Source of the DNA: an uncultured Paracoccaceae bacterium
GTDB taxonomy: Bacteria; Pseudomonadota; Alphaproteobacteria; Rhodobacterales; Rhodobacteraceae
Length of the DNA stretch: 14,771 bases
NCBI GenBank assembly: GCA_937132145.1
Contig: CAKZNY010000400.1
Location: 1-14,771 of the forward strand
Reading direction: 5' to 3'
The notes below the pieces were generated by a model. The model ran no database searches. It was not told the DNA's origin and saw only the letters and a program-made list of their open reading frames with translations. Shown here in pieces: positions 1 through 7,138 of this stretch (its first letter is position 1; each line of letters begins with the position of its first letter). The translations under genes and the position numbers were made by a program.

Positions 1-1250
1 TCATAGTGAAGATGGGAGCCGCTGCTTCGGCCAGTGTTCCCCATATCACCAATTCGCTCCCCGCGCGAGACCCTCTGGCCTTTTGTTACGCGAAGTTTGT
101 TTTGATGTGCATAAACGGTAACAAAACCGAAATCATGCTGAATCTTTACTACTTTACCATATCCGGATTGCGTTCCGGAAAAAATCACCACACCGTCGCC
201 CGTTGAATAAATCGGGCTGCCGGTCGGCCCCGCCATATCCACGCCTTTATGGAGCTTTCCGTTACGGGGGCCAAAACCGCTGGAATAGCGGAATGTTGTC
301 AACACGGGCATCGATAGCGGAAGTTTCGCCGATGTGATGTTGTATATTTGAAGCGTATCCAGATCCCGCATCAAAGCCTCGAGCCGTAAATCAGGGGCAT
401 CCTTGCCGATGAACGCCGTGTCGTCTAGCGCATCGCTAAGCCCGCCAGAGCCGGAATAGTTGCGCCGCACATTTGCAATCAGGCTATCTATGTCCAGTCC
501 GGTGCGCTTGAACATCGCCTCGATCGGCCCGAACGAGATCAGCACGGCCTCTTCCAGTTGTGTGATCATGCGATCGCGCCGCTGGGCGTTCAGTTTGATA
601 AGCTGTGCCGTTTCAACTATCTGCAATTCAAGCGTTTCGGTGTATTCAATCGATGTGTCGCGCGTCTGTAAAGTTTCATCCAGCACGTCGTTTAGGGCGT
701 TAACTGTGACTCGCAGCTCGTTTTCCGTGGATTCGCGTGGGCCGCCACCCTCTGAATTTGCAGCGAATTCGGCTTGCAGGTCATCGAGCCCTGCCTGGGC
801 GACATTTCGTTCTGCCGTGACGCCGTTCAATTTTCGTTGCAGGGCAAAGAGGGTTATTTCCTGTTCGTTCTGAACGGTCATCGCGTCGATCAATTCGTCC
901 TGCTGTGCAGAGACCTGCTGCAATGCCAAGGAGAACCTGTCCTGCATGGCTTGCGTTCGAAGGCCGAATTCGTCCCGTTCTGCGGACAGTTCGGCAAGTC
1001 GCAACTCGTAAGCGTCCTGCAAGGATTCGCTTCTCGCCTGTGCATTATCGGAATCAAAACTGCTGGATATCGTGGCCGTGGTTGCAACAACCAGCCACCC
1101 AAGTGCCAAGGTGGTTCCGAACAGTAATCCGAGGCGCGCCAACGGTGTAAACGTCAACTCTCGTTGATCAACCCGCGTTTTCAGGGTCAGCGTTTGCTCT
1201 GGCAAGAATTTGGCAAGTGATGCGTTCACGGCCTTAACTAATCTCGACAT
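1..1250 (-). CDS. Membrane-anchored M23 family metallopeptidase, DUF5930 type (3' end cut by window)
   Basis: The minus frame from ATG at 1250 stays open for 416 codons and runs off the window start, so the C-terminus is missing. It begins MSRLVKAVNASLAKFLPEQ, followed by one hydrophobic span at about residues 42-65. A long charged helical region at about 70-260 looks like coiled coil. A LytM/M23 domain then starts near residue 315. All four expected active-site residues are visible: H334 and D338 in HKGVD, H382 in YAH, and H415 in HLH (H413 precedes it). The family cleaves peptidoglycan cross-link peptides or acts through EnvC-like activation of amidases. The single anchor suggests an inner-membrane protein with its catalytic domain in the periplasm. 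The N-terminal region matches what I know of roseobacter M23 peptidases carrying DUF5930. An out-of-frame ATG at 1257 precedes the chosen start, and the ribosome site (AGGTG) is weak and distant. bcp lies upstream on the same strand, 143 bases away. Confidence 0.9.
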   Translation of the reverse strand, partial: MSRLVKAVNASLAKFLPEQTLTLKTRVDQRELTFTPLARLGLLFGTTLALGWLVVATTATISSSFDSDNAQARSESLQDAYELRLAELSAERDEFGLRTQAMQDRFSLALQQVSAQQDELIDAMTVQNEQEITLFALQRKLNGVTAERNVAQAGLDDLQAEFAANSEGGGPRESTENELRVTVNALNDVLDETLQTRDTSIEYTETLELQIVETAQLIKLNAQRRDRMITQLEEAVLISFGPIEAMFKRTGLDIDSLIANVRRNYSGSGGLSDALDDTAFIGKDAPDLRLEALMRDLDTLQIYNITSAKLPLSMPVLTTFRYSSGFGPRNGKLHKGVDMAGPTGSPIYSTGDGVVIFSGTQSGYGKVVKIQHDFGFVTVYAHQNKLRVTKGQRVSRGERIGDMGNTGRSSGSHLHY

Positions 1251-1393
1251 CCAGCATCCACACCTGTTTTGGCAGCCCCGCAGGGCGTTAATTTACTCTT
1301 AATGTTGAATATGAAAATGTACCGAATATAGCAACCTTTAAGCCCGAAATTTTATCGCCTCGGCAAAGATCGGCTTATCGCCAAATCATAGTG

Positions 1394-1852
1394 CTACAGG
1401 GATTTCACAGCTTCAAGGACAGCATCGACATGGCCGTCCACCTTAACCTTGTCCCAGATGTGGCGAATTACGCCGGCCTCGTCGATCAGGAACGTCGTGC
1501 GCTCGATCCCCATAAAGGTGCGGCCGTACATGTTTTTCTCGACCCAGCAGCCCAGAGTTTCCAGCAATTCCCCTTCCTCGTCTGACAACAGCGGCATCCC
1601 CAGTTCGTACTTTTGGATGAATTTGTCGTGGCTGTCGGGGGTATCTTTGGACAGGCCGACTATGACTGCACCAGCGGCGGTGAAATCCTCGGTCTTAGTT
1701 GTGAACTCGATGGATTCCGTGGTGCAACCGGGTGTGTCGTCTTTGGGGTACAGGAACAGCACCAGTTTTTTGCCTTTGAAATCTGCTAAAGACATAGTGC
1801 CACCACCGTCGCGGGGGAGGGTGAAATTCGGGAATTGGTCGCCGGTTTGCAT
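1394..1852 (-). CDS. bcp: Thiol peroxidase, BCP/PrxQ-type peroxiredoxin
   Basis: This 152-residue protein has the usual length for the BCP (PrxQ) family, which reduces hydrogen peroxide and organic hydroperoxides in the cytoplasm using thioredoxin-like donors. The peroxidatic cysteine is C43 in the motif TPGCTTE, preceded by LFLYPKDD. The later family signature WVEKNMYGR (103-111) and the ERTTFLID strand are present. The common resolving cysteine five residues after C43 is absent: position 48 is Ile. The only other cysteine is C102, in LGCWVEK, where relatives often have Val. The protein is therefore either a 1-Cys enzyme or uses an unusual partner cysteine. The start is ATG at 1852, with a strong AGGAGAA ribosome site on the minus strand. 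It is divergent from queA and codirectional with the M23 peptidase. Confidence 0.95.
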   Translation of the reverse strand: MQTGDQFPNFTLPRDGGGTMSLADFKGKKLVLFLYPKDDTPGCTTESIEFTTKTEDFTAAGAVIVGLSKDTPDSHDKFIQKYELGMPLLSDEEGELLETLGCWVEKNMYGRTFMGIERTTFLIDEAGVIRHIWDKVKVDGHVDAVLEAVKSL

Positions 1853-1880
1853 AAGGTTCTCCTGTTGTTTTGGCTAGAAT

Positions 1881-1954
1881 AGGGTGTCTGGCGGGAAAGA
1901 AAACCCGCAAATGACCCTTTTCAGGGCGGCGCGGGCGTATTAGAGCCGCCTGAA
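1881..1954. promoter_or_regulatory. Two adjacent stem-loops between bcp and queA
   Basis: The first structure (1881-1918) is nested: AGGGT at 1881-1885 pairs with ACCCT at 1914-1918, and GCGGG at 1891-1895 pairs with CCCGC at 1904-1908 around an A-rich loop. The second (1920-1954) pairs TTCAGGGCGGC at 1920-1930 with GCCGCCTGAA at 1945-1954, with one bulged G and a 14-base loop. The second ends two bases before the queA ribosome site GAGGGA (1957-1962). It would therefore sit beside the ribosome-binding region if transcription starts upstream. No family is recognised, and the arrangement does not match a preQ1 riboswitch as I know it. Confidence 0.45.
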
Positions 1955-1968
1955 CCGAGGGAACCAAT

Positions 1969-3018
1969 ATGCACACGCTTGATGATTTCGATTTTGAACT
2001 GCCAGAGACGCTAATCGCGCTTCGCCCTGTTCGGCCGCGCCAAGCGTCACGGATGCTGGTGGCGAATGGCGGGATTGTGGATGCGATAGTCTCGGACTTG
2101 CCAAGTTTCCTCAGGGCAGGGGATTTGCTGGTTTTCAACAATACCAAAGTTATTCCTGCACGGCTTTCGGGGCAGAGGTTTCGCGAATCGCCGCATGGGT
2201 CGGGGGTGTCTAATATCGAGGTTAACCTGATCGAAAGGATTTCAGCGGACACTTGGATATCGCTGGCAAAGCCTGCCAAAAGGTTAAAGCCAAACGATGT
2301 GATCCGGTTTGGGGATCTTTCAGCGACGGTGGTGGGGAAAAACGGTGGCGAGGTCACGCTGGCTTTTGATAAATCCGGCGAGGCGCTTGATCGGGCCATC
2401 GATGCGGTAGGTGCGATGCCGTTGCCGCCCTATATTGCCTCTAAACGGGCGGCGGATGCGCGGGATATGGACGATTACCAAACGGTTTTTGCCTCGCGGA
2501 CAGGTGCGGTAGCCGCGCCCACAGCGTCGCTACATTTTGATAATGAATTATTGGCGCGGCTCGACAAATCAGGGATTAAGTCAACCGAGGTGACGTTGCA
2601 TGTGGGGGCAGGCACGTTCCTGCCCGTTAAGGTCGATAATATCGAAGAACACAAGATGCACAGTGAATGGGGTGAAGTTTCGCGTGAATCGGCCGACATG
2701 ATTAACCAGACGTTAAAGGCTGGTGGGCGCATCATTCCGGTTGGCACGACCGCACTGCGCTTGATCGAAACGGCGGCGACCGGCGCTGGAAAAATAGCGC
2801 CGTGGGTCGGGGATACGGATATTTTTATTCGCCCGGGATACGTGTTCAAAATTGCCGACGGGTTGATGACTAATTTCCATTTGCCCAAATCGACGCTGAT
2901 GATGCTGGTGTCGGCCCTAATTGGTTACGATAAGGTTAAACAGATATACGCACATGCGATAGATAACAGGTACCGTTTCTTTTCCTACGGCGACAGTTCG
3001 CTACTTTTTCGGAAATAA
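1969..3018 (+). CDS. queA: S-adenosylmethionine:tRNA ribosyltransferase-isomerase
   Basis: QueA transfers and isomerises the ribosyl moiety of S-adenosylmethionine onto 7-aminomethyl-7-deazaguanine at the wobble position of tRNAs with GUN anticodons, giving epoxyqueuosine. The 349-residue protein is full length for the family. Family blocks occur in order: [12 protein letters not shown] at the N-terminus, [14 protein letters not shown] near residues 46-59, the [14 protein letters not shown] block near 177-190, [35 protein letters not shown], and the C-terminal [25 protein letters not shown] stretch (given here only as a landmark near residues 285-310). The start is ATG at 1969, after GAGGGA with six bases of spacing. 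The partner gene tgt is not next to it in this window. The following MFS gene lies 88 bases downstream with no clear terminator between, so cotranscription is possible. Confidence 0.97.
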   Translation: MHTLDDFDFELPETLIALRPVRPRQASRMLVANGGIVDAIVSDLPSFLRAGDLLVFNNTKVIPARLSGQRFRESPHGSGVSNIEVNLIERISADTWISLAKPAKRLKPNDVIRFGDLSATVVGKNGGEVTLAFDKSGEALDRAIDAVGAMPLPPYIASKRAADARDMDDYQTVFASRTGAVAAPTASLHFDNELLARLDKSGIKSTEVTLHVGAGTFLPVKVDNIEEHKMHSEWGEVSRESADMINQTLKAGGRIIPVGTTALRLIETAATGAGKIAPWVGDTDIFIRPGYVFKIADGLMTNFHLPKSTLMMLVSALIGYDKVKQIYAHAIDNRYRFFSYGDSSLLFRK

Positions 3019-3106
3019 ACAAAGTCACACACGAAATGTCGTTACAAGAATAAATCCGCCGTTAATGTCGGGATATTAAGGCCGCTGATTCTATTAAGGG
3101 CGACGA

Positions 3107-4366
3107 ATGGTCTATATTCTTAAAAACGCATGGCCGCTGCTGCTTGGCATGATGCTACTGATGGTTGGAAACGGCCTGCAAGGCACATTGCTTGGGCTTC
3201 GCGGCGCGGTTGAGGGGTTTTCGCCCACCACCATGTCCTACATCATGAGCGGGTATTATCTGGGCTTTCTCGGGGGGTCCTACATGGCGCCCGAGCTGAT
3301 TCGCAGAGTTGGCCATGTACGGGTGTTCGCCGCGCTCGGATCGCTGATTTCCGCCGCTTTTATCCTTTATGCTGCCCTGCCGGACCCGATTGTCTGGACG
3401 CTGATCCGCGTGGTCGTGGGGTTTTGTTTTGCCGGTGTGTATGTTGTGGCCGAAAGCTGGCTGAATGACGCGGCCACGAACGAGACGCGCGGGCAGGCGC
3501 TTTCGGTTTATGTGATCGTGCAGATGGTTGGTATCGTGACCGCACAGGTGCTGCTGAACTTCGCGGATGTCAGCGGGTATACATTATTCGTATTGATGTC
3601 GGTTCTCGTCTCGGTTTCCTTCCTGCCGATTTTGCTGTCTTCGACAACGGCGCCGGTTTTTCGTGCAACCAAGCGTATGACCCTTAAGGAATTGTACACG
3701 ATCTCGCCGCTAGGCTGCGTTGGTACGTTCCTTCTGGGCGGAATTTTTGCGACTCTGTTCGGAATGGCCTCGGTTTATGGCACCGAGGTTGGAATGAGTG
3801 TGCGGGAAATCTCGATTTTTATTGGTTTGATTTATTTTGGCGGCATGATCTGGCAGTATCCGATCGGGTGGGTTTCCGATAGAATGGACCGCCGGAAATT
3901 GATCATGATCCTCACAGCTTTTGGGGGTGGAACCGTATTAATAGGCTCCCTGTTTACCGAGAACCAAATTGTGCTGTATGCGCTTGCTTTTACCATCGGT
4001 GGAGTGGCCAACCCTTTGTATTCGCTACTTATTGCCTATACGAATGATTATCTTGAACCGGACGACATGGCCTCCGCCTCGGGTGGTTTGAATTTCATTA
4101 ATGGTGTCGGCGCGATTGGAATGGCGGTAGTCGTTGGTTGGTCGATGACGCGGTTCGGACCAAACAGCTTCTTTGTGATTTTGGCGATTTTGATGTCTAC
4201 AATTGCAGCTTATGCCGCATACCGTACAACCAGGCGTGCGCCGACTCCGGTGGAGGAGACATCGCCATACGCAACCGTCCTTCCGCAATCCTCGCCAATC
4301 GCTGTGGAGGTGGCGCAAGAGGTCGCCATCGAGATGGCTTCGGAGGAAGAAGATGCGACAAAGTAA
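3107..4366 (+). CDS. MFS transporter, YcaD-like subfamily
   Basis: This is a 419-residue, strongly hydrophobic protein with about twelve predicted membrane spans, so an inner-membrane permease of the major facilitator superfamily. The first span begins near residue 7. A loop signature of the MFS A-motif type occurs twice: GGSYMAPELIRRVGHVRVF in the first half (about 57-75) and GWVSDRMDRRK near residues 252-262 in the second half. The AESWLND stretch near residue 120 is typical of the YcaD-like group as I recall it. The tail after the last span (about 372-419) is hydrophilic and ends with an acidic cluster, and is probably cytoplasmic. The substrate cannot be read from sequence. The ATG at 3107 is preceded by AAGGGCGACGA, an acceptable ribosome site. 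It lies between queA and the DUF924 gene on the same strand, which does not reveal its role. Confidence 0.9.
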   Translation: MVYILKNAWPLLLGMMLLMVGNGLQGTLLGLRGAVEGFSPTTMSYIMSGYYLGFLGGSYMAPELIRRVGHVRVFAALGSLISAAFILYAALPDPIVWTLIRVVVGFCFAGVYVVAESWLNDAATNETRGQALSVYVIVQMVGIVTAQVLLNFADVSGYTLFVLMSVLVSVSFLPILLSSTTAPVFRATKRMTLKELYTISPLGCVGTFLLGGIFATLFGMASVYGTEVGMSVREISIFIGLIYFGGMIWQYPIGWVSDRMDRRKLIMILTAFGGGTVLIGSLFTENQIVLYALAFTIGGVANPLYSLLIAYTNDYLEPDDMASASGGLNFINGVGAIGMAVVVGWSMTRFGPNSFFVILAILMSTIAAYAAYRTTRRAPTPVEETSPYATVLPQSSPIAVEVAQEVAIEMASEEEDATK

Positions 4367-4433
4367 TTTTTAGCTTGGAATATTTTGAAATTATGCAAAC
4401 ATGCAGAAAATGGCATCAAAAGGAGTCGCCGGT

Positions 4434-5000
4434 ATGAATAAACTGGCCGAAGAGATTCTCGATTTTTGGACCGAAACTGGCATGGAAGGCTGGTATAAAG
4501 AGTCCGCCGAGTTTGACGATAAAATCCGCTCCCGTTTTAAAGATGCATGGACCGAGGCTTTGGCCGGAAAATATTCGCATTGGAAGCTAGATGCCAAATC
4601 CTCTCTAGCCCTGATTATTCTGCTGGACCAGTTTCCGCGCAATATGTTCCGTGGGGACGGGGCCTCGTTCGCGTCTGACCGCATGGCGTTGTGTGTGGCT
4701 AAAAAAGCGCTGGAGCGGAATTTCGACAAAGAAATCGACGGTACGATGCGCCAGTTTTTCTATCTGCCCTTCATGCATTCGGAATCCTTGATGGATCAGG
4801 ACGCCTCCGTTCGGGCGTTTTGTACGCGTATGCCCGGCACCGGCAATCTATTGCACGCCCGCGCACATCGGCAGGTTATTCGTGATTTCGGGCGGTTCCC
4901 TTACCGGAATGGCGCATTGGGGCGCGATACTACGGGTAAAGAAGCCACCTACCTTGACGCTGGCGGCTATGGTTTTACCCTTGCGGGTATGGATAAATAG
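4434..5000 (+). CDS. DUF924 family protein
   Basis: This 188-residue protein matches the DUF924 family (a helical, tetratricopeptide-like fold in known members); its biochemical role is not established. Visible family blocks are ILDFWTE near the N-terminus, LDQFPRNMFRG at 65-75, FFYLPFMHSE at 108-117, and AHRQVIRDFGRFPYRN at 144-159 followed by LGR. I chose ATG at 4434 rather than the in-frame ATG at 4401, because AGGAG at 4421-4425 sits eight bases before it and the protein then begins MNKLAEEILDFW, a normal start for the family. It lies 67 bases after the MFS gene and 77 bases before lpdA. It has no membrane span or signal peptide and is probably cytoplasmic. Confidence 0.9.
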   Translation: MNKLAEEILDFWTETGMEGWYKESAEFDDKIRSRFKDAWTEALAGKYSHWKLDAKSSLALIILLDQFPRNMFRGDGASFASDRMALCVAKKALERNFDKEIDGTMRQFFYLPFMHSESLMDQDASVRAFCTRMPGTGNLLHARAHRQVIRDFGRFPYRNGALGRDTTGKEATYLDAGGYGFTLAGMDK

Positions 5001-5026
5001 CTTCTCGTTTTCTGTGGGTGGTCTAT

Positions 5027-5064
5027 ATTCCAGAAATGGTTTAATGGTAGACTAATTCCAGAAA
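5027..5064 (+). repeat. Two direct copies of ATTCCAGAAA in the lpdA leader
   Basis: The ten-base word ATTCCAGAAA occurs at 5027-5036 and again at 5055-5064, 28 bases start to start. Each copy is preceded by CTA (one base further away in the first). The pair fills most of the 77-base gap between the DUF924 gene and lpdA, and the second copy ends just before the lpdA ribosome site GGAGAA (5068-5073). An inverted pair GTCTA (5021-5025) and TAGAC (5048-5052) overlaps it. This could be a tandem operator, but no known regulator site is recognised. Confidence 0.5.
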
Positions 5065-5077
5065 CTCGGAGAAGATC

Positions 5078-6472
5078 ATGGCTGATACCTCATATGACGT
5101 TCTAATAATCGGGGCGGGTCCCGGCGGGTATGTGGCCGCCATTCGTGCCGCTCAGCTTGGGCTGAAAACCGCCGTGATCGAGCGTGAACATCTGGGCGGC
5201 ATCTGTCTTAACTGGGGCTGTATCCCGACCAAAGCCCTGCTGCGCTCTGCTGAAGTGTTCCATCTTATGGGGCGCGCGAAGGAATTCGGGCTGACGGCGG
5301 AAAAGTTCGGATTTGATCTCTCGGCGGTTGTGAAACGGTCGCGCGGGGTGGCCAAGCAGCTGTCCGGCGGGGTCGGGCATTTGCTGAAAAAGAACAAAGT
5401 CACCGTGATTATGGGGGATGCCACACTTACAGGTGTTGGCAAGATTTCTGTGAAAACCAAAAAAGGCACAGAGACGCTGAGCGCTAAAAATATCATTGTT
5501 GCGACTGGCGCGCGGGCACGGGAATTACCGGGGCTTGAGGCCGACGGGGATTTGGTCTGGACCTATAAGCACGCGCTTGATCCGCCACATATGCCCAAAA
5601 AGCTGTTGGTTATCGGGTCCGGCGCAATCGGGATCGAGTTTGCCAGCTTTTTCAACACGCTTGGTGCTGACACAACCGTGGTCGAGGTGATGGACCGTAT
5701 CCTGCCCGTTGAAGACGCGGAAATAGCCGCGCTGGCCAAAAAACAGTTCGTTAAACAAGGTATGAAGATTATGGAGAAATCCATGGTCAAAAAACTGGAC
5801 CGCGCCAAAGGCAAGGTTACGGCGCATATCGAAACGGCTGGTAAAACGATTAAGCAAGAGTTTGATACGGTTATTTCTGCGGTCGGAATTGTCGGAAATA
5901 TCGAGGGTTTGGGCCTAGAGGCATTAGGGGTGAAAATCGATCGAACCCATATTGTGACGGATCAGTATTGCGAGACTTCCGTGCCGGGCTTGTACGCCAT
6001 CGGGGATATTGCCGGCGCACCGTGGCTTGCCCATAAAGCCAGCCACGAAGGTGTTATGGTTGCCGAAAAAATTGCGGGCCGCAAGGTTCACGCGATCAAA
6101 CCTGAAAGCATTGCGGGGTGTACGTATTGTTATCCGCAGGTGGCCTCGGTCGGGTATACCGAAGCCAAGGCCAAGGAGCTGGGCTATGACATCAAAGTCG
6201 GACGCTTCCCGTTTATGGCCAACGGCAAGGCGATTGCTTTGGGGGAACCCGAGGGCCTGATTAAAACCATTTTCGATGCCAAAACCGGCGAGCTGTTAGG
6301 GGCGCATATGGTCGGGGCCGAGGTGACAGAACTCATCCAAGGCTACGTCATTGGTCGCCAGATGGAGACCACCGAGGAAGACCTTATGCACACAATCTTC
6401 CCGCATCCGACCTTGTCAGAGATGATGCACGAAAGTGTTCTGGACGCTTACGGTCGAGCAATCCACTTCTAG
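5078..6472 (+). CDS. lpdA: Dihydrolipoyl dehydrogenase (E3), pyruvate dehydrogenase type
   Basis: E3 reoxidises the dihydrolipoyl groups of 2-oxoacid dehydrogenase complexes, passing electrons through a redox disulfide and FAD to NAD+. The 464-residue protein is full length. In order it shows the FAD dinucleotide motif IIGAGPGGYVAA (10-21), the redox pair C43 and C48 in GGICLNWGCIPTKAL, the NAD motif GSGAIGIEFA near residues 184-193, a second FAD motif ending YAIGDIAG near residue 310, and the catalytic dimerisation motif HPTLSE with H443 and E448. The Trp within the redox motif and the Thr after GCIP are features I associate with the alphaproteobacterial E3 of pyruvate dehydrogenase (as in rhizobial LpdA1) rather than the oxoglutarate-complex E3. 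The E1 and E2 genes are not in the window. The start at 5078 has GGAGAA upstream. The stop lies one base from the stop of the convergent SYLF gene. Confidence 0.96.
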   Translation: MADTSYDVLIIGAGPGGYVAAIRAAQLGLKTAVIEREHLGGICLNWGCIPTKALLRSAEVFHLMGRAKEFGLTAEKFGFDLSAVVKRSRGVAKQLSGGVGHLLKKNKVTVIMGDATLTGVGKISVKTKKGTETLSAKNIIVATGARARELPGLEADGDLVWTYKHALDPPHMPKKLLVIGSGAIGIEFASFFNTLGADTTVVEVMDRILPVEDAEIAALAKKQFVKQGMKIMEKSMVKKLDRAKGKVTAHIETAGKTIKQEFDTVISAVGIVGNIEGLGLEALGVKIDRTHIVTDQYCETSVPGLYAIGDIAGAPWLAHKASHEGVMVAEKIAGRKVHAIKPESIAGCTYCYPQVASVGYTEAKAKELGYDIKVGRFPFMANGKAIALGEPEGLIKTIFDAKTGELLGAHMVGAEVTELIQGYVIGRQMETTEEDLMHTIFPHPTLSEMMHESVLDAYGRAIHF

Positions 6473-6473
6473 A

Positions 6474-7022
6474 TCAACGACGAATTCGCGTGTATTTGGC
6501 GCCCTGTAAAGTGGCGCCAACAATCGCGCCGGTTTGGTTGAAAACGACGGCATAAACCGGAAGGTTGATCGTGTTGGTGGAAACGCCGACCGAACCATAA
6601 TCGTTTTGGTAAACAAATTCAGCATCCACGCCCAATTGCCACCCATCTGCACTCCGGAACCCTGTTAAGGTTTCCTGTGTCATGAAAAACAGGGCGTGGC
6701 TGAAGCGTTGCGCGCCGATTTGTAGGCCAATGGACGCGGCCGAGAACGAGAAGTAATCGACCTTCGCATCGCCGATCAACAACCCGCCCTCACCGTACGA
6801 TCCCCCCAAAAAAAATCCGGCTTCGGTGATTTCGGGAATGATTAATAAGCCCGCAGCGAGGCTGGCCAGTTGCTCTGTTCCCGGAATGGTTCTGAATAAA
6901 TCCGCGCGCGCGATGTCGATGTCGCGATCAATCTGGTACATAGATTTTGAAAGGCCGGTGGCGGTGCATGCCGCCGTAAAGCCGGTCGCTGCGATAAACC
7001 CGCGTCTTGTCCAATTGTTCAT
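6474..7022 (-). CDS. SYLF (Ysc84-like) domain protein with Tat signal, possible lipoprotein
   Basis: This 182-residue protein starts with a twin-arginine signal: TRRGF at residues 5-9 followed by a hydrophobic stretch. It leads to TAAC with C19 as a candidate lipidation site, but the -3 residue is Thr rather than Leu, Val or Ile, so the lipobox is imperfect. The rest matches the SYLF/Ysc84 domain: AAGLLIIPEITEAGF near 56-70, GGSYGEGGLL at 73-82, FSFSAASIGLQIGAQ near 91-105, and a C-terminal beta-rich part. SYLF domains bind phosphoinositides in eukaryotes; the role of exported bacterial versions is unclear. I infer a periplasmic or membrane-attached protein. The ATG at 7022 has a strong AGGAGAATT ribosome site. 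It follows hemB on the same strand after a candidate terminator, so it probably has its own promoter. Confidence 0.88.
   Translation of the reverse strand: MNNWTRRGFIAATGFTAACTATGLSKSMYQIDRDIDIARADLFRTIPGTEQLASLAAGLLIIPEITEAGFFLGGSYGEGGLLIGDAKVDYFSFSAASIGLQIGAQRFSHALFFMTQETLTGFRSADGWQLGVDAEFVYQNDYGSVGVSTNTINLPVYAVVFNQTGAIVGATLQGAKYTRIRR
6496..6520. other. Perfect 8-base inverted repeat inside the 3' end of the SYLF gene
   Basis: TTGGCGCC at 6496-6503 and GGCGCCAA at 6513-6520 are perfect inverted arms around a nine-base loop. They lie within the last coding codons of the SYLF gene, about 25 bases beyond the lpdA stop. Since lpdA and the SYLF gene leave no intergenic space, this is the only strong stem-loop near either mRNA end. 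Neither side is followed by a clear run of T, so a simple intrinsic terminator is not shown. The pattern also arises because the protein repeats Gly-Ala encoded as GGCGCC twice. Confidence 0.4.
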
Positions 7023-7095
7023 CGGAATTCTCCTGTTTTTTATAACTGCTTCTGCCTGTTAGGTGAATTTAACACGCAGGTGGATTCGTGGCCAG

Positions 7096-7133
7096 AAAAA
7101 CAAATTGGGGTGGCTGAAACCGGCCAGTCCCAC
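7096..7133 (-). terminator. Candidate Rho-independent terminator after hemB
   Basis: Read on the minus strand just after the hemB stop, GTGG (7130-7133) and CTG (7125-7127) pair with CAG (7114-7116) and CCAC (7110-7113), with a two-base bulge. A T-rich run AATTTGTTTTT (7106-7096) follows. An alternative pairing within the same region is also possible. Its place between hemB and the SYLF gene fits termination of the hemB message. Confidence 0.5.
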
Positions 7134-7138
7134 GTTGC

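Noticed and set aside
460..1150. Several plus-strand frames at the left edge
   Set aside because: All lie opposite the M23 peptidase, whose frame is continuous with membrane span, coiled coil and all active-site residues.
1352..1382. TTATCGCC repeated at 1352-1359 and 1375-1382 downstream of bcp
   Set aside because: Short, with no T-tailed hairpin and no promoter fit; too weak to call a regulatory repeat or terminator.
1920..1968. preQ1 riboswitch before queA
   Set aside because: The stem-loop lacks the small C-rich loop and A-rich tail pairing of known preQ1 classes.
1695..2399. 234-codon open frame on the minus strand across bcp and queA
   Set aside because: It is antisense to queA and out of frame with bcp, and its composition shows no family motifs; it is a shadow frame.
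4401..4433. Earlier in-frame ATG for the DUF924 gene
   Set aside because: No ribosome site precedes 4401, while AGGAG sits correctly before 4434.
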